From Acidobacteriota bacterium (GTDB lineage Bacteria > Acidobacteriota > Terriglobia > Terriglobales > Acidobacteriaceae): DNA of 5,987 bases. Position numbers and translations under genes: made by a program. The notes under the pieces are model-generated. The model saw nothing but the letters and a program-made list of their open reading frames with translations. It was not told the origin of the DNA and searched no databases. Of this stretch, positions 1-5,987 are shown one piece after another (within the stretch, counting starts at the first letter, position 1; each line of letters begins with the position of its first letter). The DNA lies in contig JAJXXN010000290.1 in assembly GCA_021781075.1 (NCBI GenBank), positions 1-5,987 of the forward strand. The letters are read 5' to 3'.

Positions 1-1188
1 GTCCTGATGGGCCATCACAATTTTGAAACGCAGGCTGGCGTCCTGGTTGATTCGTTGATCTGCCTGCTCCTGGGGTTGGCGATTCCTTCCTTCACCGATC
101 TGCGTTCACAGTGGCTAACGCGCCCCGCCGAGGAGATTGCCAAGTACTCCTATGGGATTTACCTGCTGCACGTGCCGGCGTTTGAGATCGTTTTTCGCGG
201 CTTGCCGCATTTGCCATTGGCCGCCAAATGCGCCCTGTTCTTATCCACCACCGCGGTGCTCTCCGTGGCCGCCTATCACCTGCTGGAGCATCCATTGATT
301 CAACTCGGCAAAAGGCTCACCGCCGAGCCTGCGGGCAAGGGCAGGTCAAACCAACCGGAGGCGGGCGAGCCTACGGCGTCCTCCGATGGATTTGAATATG
401 CCGAATCAAATTCGGGCCAGCCGCTTGTTTCCATCATCACCCCGGTATACAACGCGGCACGCTGGTTGCCGCAGACCCTGGACAGCGTGCGCGCGCAAAC
501 GCTGCCCGCATGGGAGCACATCCTTGTCGATGATGGCTCCACGGATGATTCAATACCCGTCATGGAAGAGGCGTGCAAGCGGGACGGCCGCGTGCGATTG
601 ATATGCGCAACAAGTCATCTTGGCCCCGCCGGTGCGCGCAACCTGGCCCTGCAGGCGGCGCGAGGGAGATACATTGCATTTCTCGACGCGGACGACCTTT
701 GGCTTCCGGAAAAACTGGAGCGATCGGTCGAGTGGATGAGGGCGCATGGCTACTCGTTTATTTACCATGATTACAGGCATATGTCGCATGACGGCAAGCA
801 TGTTGGTGCACTGGTCGAGGGAGCGGACGTGCTGGACCTGCGCGCGTTGCATACGCGCCGCGGGGCGGGTGGTTGCCTGAGCGTGGTGTTGGACCGCGCC
901 CAGGTCCCGGATTTTTGCTTTCCGCAGGAATATAAATTGTTGAATGAAGATTTTTGCGCATGGATGAAGCTGATTCGCGCCGGGCATCTTGGGCATCGTC
1001 TGCCGCTTGACCTGGGCCGCTATCGGCTCTCGCCAAACAGCCGCTCGGCGAACAAATTGAATGCCGCATATCACGTCTGGCGCATTTACCGTGAAATTTC
1101 GCGGTTGAACCTGCTTCATGCGGCATTCTGGTGGTTGCAGTATGCGTGGAGCGGTTTCTGGCTGCACCGCCTGGCGCGCCCGCGCTGA
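1..1188 (+). CDS. Acyltransferase-3 / family-2 glycosyltransferase fusion, 5'-truncated by window edge
   Basis: The reading frame is open at base 1, so the start lies upstream; the ATG at 7 is only an internal codon. Numbering residues from that ATG, about 1-105 look like the C-terminal end of an OafA/YrhL-type acyltransferase-3 membrane domain. There are hydrophobic segments near 10-27, 48-66 and 71-92, with the typical KYSYGIYLLHVP and LLEHPLIQLGKRL stretches. A polar linker (about 104-138) leads into a GT-A glycosyltransferase of family 2: VSIITPVYNAARWLPQTLDS at 141-160, DDGSTDD at 175-181, the metal-binding DADD at 227-230, and a candidate catalytic-base ED at 314-315. The tail NSRSANKLNAAYHVWRIYRE is typical of GT2 enzymes of polysaccharide loci. 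By inference the protein is an inner-membrane enzyme with a cytoplasmic sugar transferase, acting in O-antigen, capsule or glycolipid assembly. Sugar and acyl donors cannot be read from the sequence. The GT2 domain is clear; the acyltransferase call rests on the C-terminal end only. Confidence 0.85.
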   Translation, partial: VLMGHHNFETQAGVLVDSLICLLLGLAIPSFTDLRSQWLTRPAEEIAKYSYGIYLLHVPAFEIVFRGLPHLPLAAKCALFLSTTAVLSVAAYHLLEHPLIQLGKRLTAEPAGKGRSNQPEAGEPTASSDGFEYAESNSGQPLVSIITPVYNAARWLPQTLDSVRAQTLPAWEHILVDDGSTDDSIPVMEEACKRDGRVRLICATSHLGPAGARNLALQAARGRYIAFLDADDLWLPEKLERSVEWMRAHGYSFIYHDYRHMSHDGKHVGALVEGADVLDLRALHTRRGAGGCLSVVLDRAQVPDFCFPQEYKLLNEDFCAWMKLIRAGHLGHRLPLDLGRYRLSPNSRSANKLNAAYHVWRIYREISRLNLLHAAFWWLQYAWSGFWLHRLARPR

Positions 1189-1201
1189 AGCGGGGGTATC
1201 G

Positions 1202-1226
1202 AAAGCCCTGTATTCATCGGGGTTTT
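1202..1226 (+). terminator. Possible weak terminator hairpin after the glycosyltransferase gene
   Basis: Bases 1202-1208 (AAAGCCC) can pair with 1220-1226 (GGGTTTT), giving seven pairs including one G-U, around an 11-base loop. It starts 13 bases after the stop codon. The T residues lie within the stem rather than after it, so this is a poor intrinsic terminator. A second short hairpin, CCCGC (1179-1183) with GCGGG (1190-1194), spans the stop codon and has no T-tract. Confidence 0.25.
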
Positions 1227-1254
1227 ATCACATGGCGGGCGCAATTGTGATACT
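1226..1254 (+). promoter_or_regulatory. Inverted repeat overlapping a possible extended -10 promoter of the DHS-like gene
   Basis: TATCACA (1226-1232) and TGTGATA (1246-1252) are perfect inverted arms separated by 13 bases. The right arm overlaps TGT-GATACT (hexamer 1249-1254), which resembles an extended -10 element matching TATAAT at four of six positions. I see no good -35 box. Transcription from here would begin near 1261 and give a leader of roughly 20 bases to the ATG at 1284. The repeat could be an operator, an RNA hairpin, or chance: a seven-base repeat in about 95 bases of spacer is not strongly improbable. Confidence 0.25.
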
Positions 1255-1283
1255 CTCAAATGCGGGAGAAAAGAAACCGCAGC

Positions 1284-2255
<972 letters not shown>

Positions 2256-2292
2256 GGCGCGCCTCGAACAACTCATGATAGATTGGGGAGCT

Positions 2293-2880
2293 ATGAAGAG
2301 CTCCTCAATTTTTTTGTCCACCTTGTTCTCGACGATTTTGTTTGTTGCACCCGGCGCCGCAGCGCAATGCGACTCACCGGACCTGGTCCACGGTGCGGAT
2401 AAATACAACGCGCTGGTTTGCAAGGCGGAAGCAGCCGCGCAAAATCATGATGAGAAAAAGGCATTATCAATCCTCCTGCTTGCCGAGGAGGAGTCTCCGC
2501 TTCCGGATTTCCCGAACCTCTTTCTTTTTGACCGGGTTGCGCTCAGCAACGCCAGGCAGGGAAATTTCGACATGGCTGAGCTCAACCTGGCGTACGCCGA
2601 CATTTCACTCCTGTGGTTGAAGGGAATCGCGCGTTGCAGGAAGATTACCAGCTCGGACGATGAAATCCTGGTTCAAGACGATGCCCCGCTGCACTCGGAA
2701 AACGCGCGGTATATGGCGAATGTCCTGTGCGGCGACGCCTATGACAAGGCACATGAGGAAAATCTTGCCACTGCCGGAAATTCCCAGCTCACGGCCCGGA
2801 TGGCGCTGCGCCATGCGGAAATCAAAAATGAAATTGATGGGTTGTACAAGTCGTGCTGCAAGGCCCCGGTTAAAAAATAG
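2293..2880 (+). CDS. Small exported protein with six cysteines, function unknown
   Basis: I do not recognise this 195-residue protein. Residues 1-24 form a good Sec signal peptide: Lys2, a hydrophobic core at about 6-19, then APGAAA followed by QC, so cleavage is likely after Ala24. Cys26 is not in a lipobox, so a soluble periplasmic or secreted protein is more likely than a lipoprotein. The mature part has six cysteines (26, 43, 115, 146, 188, 189), an even number compatible with disulfides. Residues about 35-105 are helical with TPR-like spacing (ALSNARQGNFDMAELNLAYA near 83-102), but I would not call a TPR domain on this. ATG 2293 is chosen because it gives a standard signal peptide; GGGGAG just before it is unusually close (2 bases). 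The in-frame ATG 2275 would add MIDWGA and cannot be excluded. The 37-base gap from the DHS-like gene allows co-transcription. Base composition looks less GC-rich than in its neighbours. Confidence 0.75.
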   Translation: MKSSSIFLSTLFSTILFVAPGAAAQCDSPDLVHGADKYNALVCKAEAAAQNHDEKKALSILLLAEEESPLPDFPNLFLFDRVALSNARQGNFDMAELNLAYADISLLWLKGIARCRKITSSDDEILVQDDAPLHSENARYMANVLCGDAYDKAHEENLATAGNSQLTARMALRHAEIKNEIDGLYKSCCKAPVKK

Positions 2881-2901
2881 AGCCGGCCTGGGCGGACCGG
2901 C
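2871..2901 (-). terminator. Rho-independent terminator of the prp operon
   Basis: Read on the - strand, the stem GCCGG / CCGGC (bases 2901-2897 with 2886-2882) encloses a 10-base, partly pairable loop and is followed by TCTATTTTTTA. The T-run (2877-2872) lies inside the last codons and stop of the + strand gene. It begins about 24 bases past the prpD stop. On the + strand the same hairpin is followed only by CCCTGTTTC, so it may serve as a weaker terminator for the converging gene. The stem is short, hence moderate confidence. Confidence 0.55.
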
Positions 2902-2924
2902 CCCTGTTTCGCACGCTGCGATCC

Positions 2925-4385
2925 TTACTTGCAGTAGAGATCGACGTATTCATTCACCGGCGTATTGTCCAACCGGTGCGGGTCAAGCGAGAGGCCGAGA
3001 ATCTCTTGTTGGCGCGCTGTGTTGAAGTGGCGGGCCAGGTTGCGCTTGAATTTCTCAACCAGCAGCGGCATCCCCTCGGCGCGGCGCAGGCGATGGCCGA
3101 TCGGGTACTCGACAGTTTCCTCGATGATTGACCCGTCATTCAACTCGACGCGCAAGGAGTTGGCGATGGAGCGCTTGTCGGGATCGTGATAATCGGCGGT
3201 ATATTGCGGGTTCTCGACGCAGGTTGTTCGTTCGCGCAGCGCATCAATACGCGGCCCCCAGGTCGGGTCATTGGCCATTGCGTCCTCGTAATCCGCCGCG
3301 GTGAGGCGGCCGAAGAGCAGCGGGATGGCGACCATATATTGGATGCAGTGGTCGCGGTCGGCGGGGTTGTTCAGCGGGCCTGATTTATCAATGATGCGAA
3401 TGCAGGCCTCGTGTGTGCGGATAGTGATGGATTTGATGGAGTCGGCATTCAATCCGCGCGCAGCAAGTTTTTGATGAATTGTGACCGCAGCTTCGACCGC
3501 GGTCTGAGAGTGGAACTCGGCCGGGAAGCTGATTTTGAAGAGAACGTTTTCCATCACATAACTGCCGTAGGGGCGCTGGAACTGGAACGGCTGGCCCTTG
3601 AAGCTGACATCGTAAAAGCCCCAGGTCTTCGCGGTGAGCGCGGTGGGGTAGCCCATTTCGCCTTTTTGCGCCATCAGCGCGAGGCGCACGCCGCGGCTGG
3701 TGGCGTCGCCCGCGGCCCAGCTCTTTCGCGAGCCGGTGTTGGGTGCATGGCGGTAGGTGCGCAGGCTTTGCCCGTCAACCCATGCAAGCGAGAGAGCGTT
3801 GATGAGTTCGTCGCGCGTGAGGCCGAGCAACTGGCCGACGACGGCGGTGGTGGCAACCTTGACGAGAAGAACGTGGTCGAGGCCGACCTTGTTGAATGAG
3901 TTTTCGAGCGCGATGCAACCCTGAATCTCGTGGGCTTTGATCATCGCGTTGAGCACCTGCCACATTTTGAGCGGAGGCTGATGGTTGGCAATCGCCGTGC
4001 GGCTGAGCCAGTCGGCGACGGCGAGAATGCCGCCGAGGTTGTCGCTGGGGTGGCCCCACTCGGCGGCCAGCCACGTGTCGTTGAAGTCGAGCCAGCGGAT
4101 GATGGCGCCGATGTTGAAAGCCGCCTGCACGGGGTCAAGTTGCCAACCGGTGCCGGGCACCCGCGCGCCGTTCGGGACGATTGTGCCCTCGACAATCGGG
4201 CCAAGCAGTTTGGTGCACGCCGGGTACTCGAGCGCCTCGAGCCCGCAGCCAAGCGTGTCGATGAGGCAGGCGCGCGCCGTGGACCAGGCCAGCTCGTTTT
4301 TCACTTCATAGTTGAGGACGTAATCGGCGATTTCGGTGAGAACGTGATCGGGCGCCGGGCGGTTGTTGCTGATGTGGGTGGACAT
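2925..4385 (-). CDS. prpD: 2-methylcitrate dehydratase PrpD
   Basis: PrpD dehydrates 2-methylcitrate to 2-methyl-cis-aconitate in the methylcitrate cycle of propionyl-CoA breakdown, in the cytoplasm. The protein is 486 residues, the usual size for proteobacterial PrpD, and is MmgE/PrpD-like throughout. Recognisable stretches are RWLDFNDTW at 97-105 and EWGHPSDNLGG at 109-119, which hold the conserved acidic and histidine residues of the family active site. NTGSRKSWAAGDATSRGVRL lies at 216-235, followed by GEMGYPTALTA, QRPYGSYVMEN and ISFPAEFHSQTAVEAA. The ATG is supported by AGGAG five bases upstream. It is the last gene of the prpB-prpC-prpD operon, 15 bases after prpC. The hydration to 2-methylisocitrate would fall to a housekeeping aconitase encoded elsewhere, as known for PrpD-type pathways. 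No frameshift or missing region is visible. Confidence 0.96.
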   Translation of the reverse strand: MSTHISNNRPAPDHVLTEIADYVLNYEVKNELAWSTARACLIDTLGCGLEALEYPACTKLLGPIVEGTIVPNGARVPGTGWQLDPVQAAFNIGAIIRWLDFNDTWLAAEWGHPSDNLGGILAVADWLSRTAIANHQPPLKMWQVLNAMIKAHEIQGCIALENSFNKVGLDHVLLVKVATTAVVGQLLGLTRDELINALSLAWVDGQSLRTYRHAPNTGSRKSWAAGDATSRGVRLALMAQKGEMGYPTALTAKTWGFYDVSFKGQPFQFQRPYGSYVMENVLFKISFPAEFHSQTAVEAAVTIHQKLAARGLNADSIKSITIRTHEACIRIIDKSGPLNNPADRDHCIQYMVAIPLLFGRLTAADYEDAMANDPTWGPRIDALRERTTCVENPQYTADYHDPDKRSIANSLRVELNDGSIIEETVEYPIGHRLRRAEGMPLLVEKFKRNLARHFNTARQQEILGLSLDPHRLDNTPVNEYVDLYCK

Positions 4386-4390
4386 GGTTT

Positions 4391-4395
4391 CTCCT
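4391..4395 (-). promoter_or_regulatory. Ribosome binding site of prpD
   Basis: On the - strand AGGAG lies five bases before the ATG at 4385 and inside the 15-base gap after the prpC stop (TAA, 4403-4401). The site fixes the prpD start and points to translation from a shared prpC-prpD message. Confidence 0.8.
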
Positions 4396-4400
4396 GGTGC

Positions 4401-5552
4401 TTAACGGTTTTCGATCGCCACAAATGCGCGGTTCTCAGGACCGGTGTAATTTGCCGAGGGGCGGATGATTTTTCCGTCCTGTCGCTGCTCGATGACGTGC
4501 GCGCTCCATCCGGCGGTGCGGGCCATGACGAAAAGTGGCGTAAACATCAGCGTGGGGATGCCCATCACGTTGTAGGCGACGGCCGAGAACCAGTCGAGGT
4601 TGGGGAACATCTTCTTGATCTCGTCCATCACGCCCTCAATGCGCTCGGCGATGGCGTAGAGTTTGAGGTCGCCGGCATCTGCCGCAAGTTCGTGGGCCAC
4701 GCGCTTGATCATCACGTTGCGCGGGTCGGCGATGGTGTAAACGGGATGGCCGAAGCCGATGACGACCTCTTTGGCGGCGACGCGGCGGCGAATATCAGCC
4801 TCGGCCTCATCGGGCGAGCTGTAACGCTCTTGAATCTCCAGCGCTACCTCATTGGCGCCGCCGTGCTTGGGGCCTTTGAGCGCGCCGATGGCGCCAGTGA
4901 TGCAGGAGTGCATGTCGGAGCCGGTGCCGGCGATGACACGCGCGGTGAATGTGGAGGCGTTGAATTCGTGCTCCGCGTAGAGTATGAGCGAGGTTTGCAT
5001 GGCGCGCACCCAGAGCGCGCTGGGTGCCTTGCCGTGGAGCAAGTGGAGGAAATGAGCGGCGATGGAATCGTCATGGGTCGCGGTCTCAATGCGCTTGCCG
5101 GAATGCGCGTAATGATGCCAATAGGCGAGCATGCCGCCGAGGGTGGCGAGAAGGCGGTCGGCGTTCTCCTTGGCCCCGGCCTCCGTGTGCGCTGCCGGTT
5201 CCGGCTCCACGCAGCCGAGCACGGAGACGCCGGTGCGCAGGACGTCCATCGGGTGGGTGGAAGCGGGCAAAAGCTCCAGCGCGCTTTTGACCGCGGGGGG
5301 CAGCGCGCGCAGCGATTCCAATTTGGCCTTGTAGGCAGCCAGTTCAGCACGCGTGGGCAGTGCGCCGTGGATCAGCAGGTGCGCAACTTCCTCGTACTCA
5401 CAATGCGCGGCGAGGTCGGCTATGTCGTAGCCGCGGTAATGCAGGTCATTGCCGCTGCGGCCCACGCTCGAGAGCGCGGTGTTGCCGGCAGGCGTGCCGG
5501 AGAGCGCAACGGATTTTTTCGGCTTGAACCCGGAGGCTTGTTCTGTGCTCAT
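4401..5552 (-). CDS. prpC: 2-methylcitrate synthase PrpC
   Basis: PrpC condenses propionyl-CoA with oxaloacetate to give 2-methylcitrate and CoA, the entry step of the methylcitrate cycle. The protein has 383 residues, the length of the short PrpC-type citrate synthases, and covers the whole fold. The citrate synthase catalytic triad is intact: His230 in GPKHGGAN, His269 in GFGHPVY and Asp320 in NLDWFSA. Further family signatures are GRSGNDLHYRGYDIADLA near 31-48, HPMDVLRTGVSVLG near 100-113, LYAEHEFNASTFTARVIAGT near 191-210, and the C-terminal IIRPSANYTGPEN. The genomic position between prpB and prpD, plus these signatures, favours 2-methylcitrate synthase over the housekeeping citrate synthase GltA, which is longer in proteobacteria. 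GGAG eight bases before the ATG supports the start. Some activity with acetyl-CoA is common in this family and cannot be judged here. Confidence 0.96.
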   Translation of the reverse strand: MSTEQASGFKPKKSVALSGTPAGNTALSSVGRSGNDLHYRGYDIADLAAHCEYEEVAHLLIHGALPTRAELAAYKAKLESLRALPPAVKSALELLPASTHPMDVLRTGVSVLGCVEPEPAAHTEAGAKENADRLLATLGGMLAYWHHYAHSGKRIETATHDDSIAAHFLHLLHGKAPSALWVRAMQTSLILYAEHEFNASTFTARVIAGTGSDMHSCITGAIGALKGPKHGGANEVALEIQERYSSPDEAEADIRRRVAAKEVVIGFGHPVYTIADPRNVMIKRVAHELAADAGDLKLYAIAERIEGVMDEIKKMFPNLDWFSAVAYNVMGIPTLMFTPLFVMARTAGWSAHVIEQRQDGKIIRPSANYTGPENRAFVAIENR

Positions 5553-5560
5553 AGGGAAAA

Positions 5561-5564
5561 CTCC
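5561..5564 (-). promoter_or_regulatory. Ribosome binding site of prpC
   Basis: On the - strand GGAG lies eight bases before the prpC ATG (5552) and just after the prpB stop codon (TGA, 5573-5571). The 18-base gap leaves no room for a separate promoter and terminator, so prpB and prpC are almost certainly co-transcribed. Confidence 0.75.
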
Positions 5565-5570
5565 AAAAGG

Positions 5571-5987
5571 TCAGGAACGGTTCTTGTTGAAGAGCTCGTC
5601 GAGTTTCTGTTCGTAGGCGTGATAGCCAAGGTATTTGTAGAGGTCGTCGCGGCTTTGCATCAACCCGAGCACATTCTTCTGTGTGCCCTCGGTGCGGATG
5701 GCCTCATAGACCTTGAGCGCCGCGGCATTCATGGCGCGGTATGCGCCGCAACAATATAGGATGATGTCGACGCCGGCGGCGCCCAGTTCCTCGCGCGTCC
5801 ACAGTGGCGTCTTGCCGAACTCCGTGATGTTGGCCAGGATGGGCACGCCGCAGGCCTCGCGGAATGTGGTGTACTGCTTGAGGTCGGTGACAGCCTCGGC
5901 GAAGATCATGTCGGCGCCGGCGCGCACATACTCCACGGCACGGTCGAGCGCCGCCTCAAGGCCTTCATTGGCCAGGGCGTCGGTGAG
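5571..5987 (-). CDS. prpB: Methylisocitrate lyase PrpB, C-terminal part, cut by window edge
   Basis: PrpB cleaves 2-methylisocitrate to pyruvate and succinate, the last step of the methylcitrate cycle. The frame stays open to base 5987, so the visible 138 residues are roughly the C-terminal half of a protein of about 295. The GTG codon at 5936 is an internal valine, because the homology continues upstream of it as TDALANEGLEAALDRAVEYV. Family features are AGADMIFAEA, GVPILANITEFGKTPL, the region GVDIILYCCGAYRAMNAAAL, and the C-terminal YKYLGYHAYEQKLDELF. The catalytic cysteine motif (KRCGH in this family) would lie in the missing part, so activity cannot be checked. It belongs to the isocitrate lyase/PEP mutase superfamily; its place directly before prpC and prpD makes PrpB much more likely than another member. 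The operon promoter and any PrpR-like regulator would lie beyond the right edge. Confidence 0.95.
   Translation of the reverse strand, partial: LTDALANEGLEAALDRAVEYVRAGADMIFAEAVTDLKQYTTFREACGVPILANITEFGKTPLWTREELGAAGVDIILYCCGAYRAMNAAALKVYEAIRTEGTQKNVLGLMQSRDDLYKYLGYHAYEQKLDELFNKNRS

Noticed and set aside
550..1167. A 205-codon open frame on the - strand opposite the glycosyltransferase domain
   Set aside because: The GT2 protein on the + strand has its full set of motifs here; the opposite frame shows no domain and no convincing ribosome binding site.
1260..1283. Upstream ATG as the start of the DHS-like gene
   Set aside because: There is no Shine-Dalgarno before 1260, the extra residues MREKRNRS do not resemble family N-termini, and the possible promoter would place the transcript start at about this point.
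2316..2370. Lipoprotein signal for the small exported protein, with Cys26 as lipidated residue
   Set aside because: The residues before Cys26 are AAQ, which does not fit a lipobox; ordinary signal peptidase I cleavage after AAA fits better.
3411..3899. A 162-codon + strand frame inside prpD
   Set aside because: It is antisense to a highly conserved part of PrpD, with low-complexity Gly/Ala/Glu-rich composition and no signature.
3930..5759. A very long open frame (609 codons) on the + strand, antisense to prpD, prpC and prpB
   Set aside because: It crosses three well-supported genes and both short intergenic gaps on the other strand. Its product has strongly biased, valine-, glycine- and alanine-rich composition with no recognisable domain, as expected from the antisense of GC-rich codons. 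It is a shadow frame despite its length.
5934..5936. GTG as a start codon of a short prpB-like gene
   Set aside because: The frame continues to the window edge with clear PrpB homology, so this is an internal valine codon.

Overview
This window reads as a gene-dense, fairly GC-rich bacterial chromosome segment. The methylcitrate-cycle proteins (PrpB, PrpC, PrpD) look proteobacterial. PrpC in particular matches what I remember of beta-/gammaproteobacterial PrpC, with a start like MSTE..GFKPKKSVALSG and an end like IIRPSANYTGPEN. I would guess a beta- or gammaproteobacterium, but no rRNA or other strong marker is present, so this stays an inference.

There are two halves facing each other. On the + strand come: (1) the 3' part of a membrane acyltransferase-3 / family-2 glycosyltransferase fusion (1-1188, open at the left edge), probably part of a surface polysaccharide or glycolipid locus; (2) a bacterial deoxyhypusine synthase-like protein (1284-2255); and (3) a small, unrecognised exported protein with six cysteines (2293-2880). 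On the - strand lies a tight operon, prpB (cut by the right edge), prpC, prpD. The intergenic gaps are 18 and 15 bases, and each downstream gene has a clear Shine-Dalgarno. The two halves converge in a 44-base gap whose hairpin and U-tract look like the terminator of the prp operon, with the U-tract lying inside the end of the + strand gene.

The prp genes work together: PrpC condenses propionyl-CoA with oxaloacetate to 2-methylcitrate, PrpD dehydrates it, and PrpB cleaves 2-methylisocitrate to pyruvate and succinate. PrpD, rather than the AcnD/PrpF pair, supplies the dehydration step. No prpE or prpF follows prpD. The + strand genes have no evident link to propionate metabolism.

I see no tRNA, rRNA, CRISPR array, insertion sequence or phage feature, and no gene-free stretch longer than about 100 bases. 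I found no convincing new multi-gene system. The most unusual items are the acyltransferase-glycosyltransferase fusion, the DHS-like enzyme that keeps the catalytic lysine but lacks several eukaryotic substrate-binding residues, and the orphan secreted protein.
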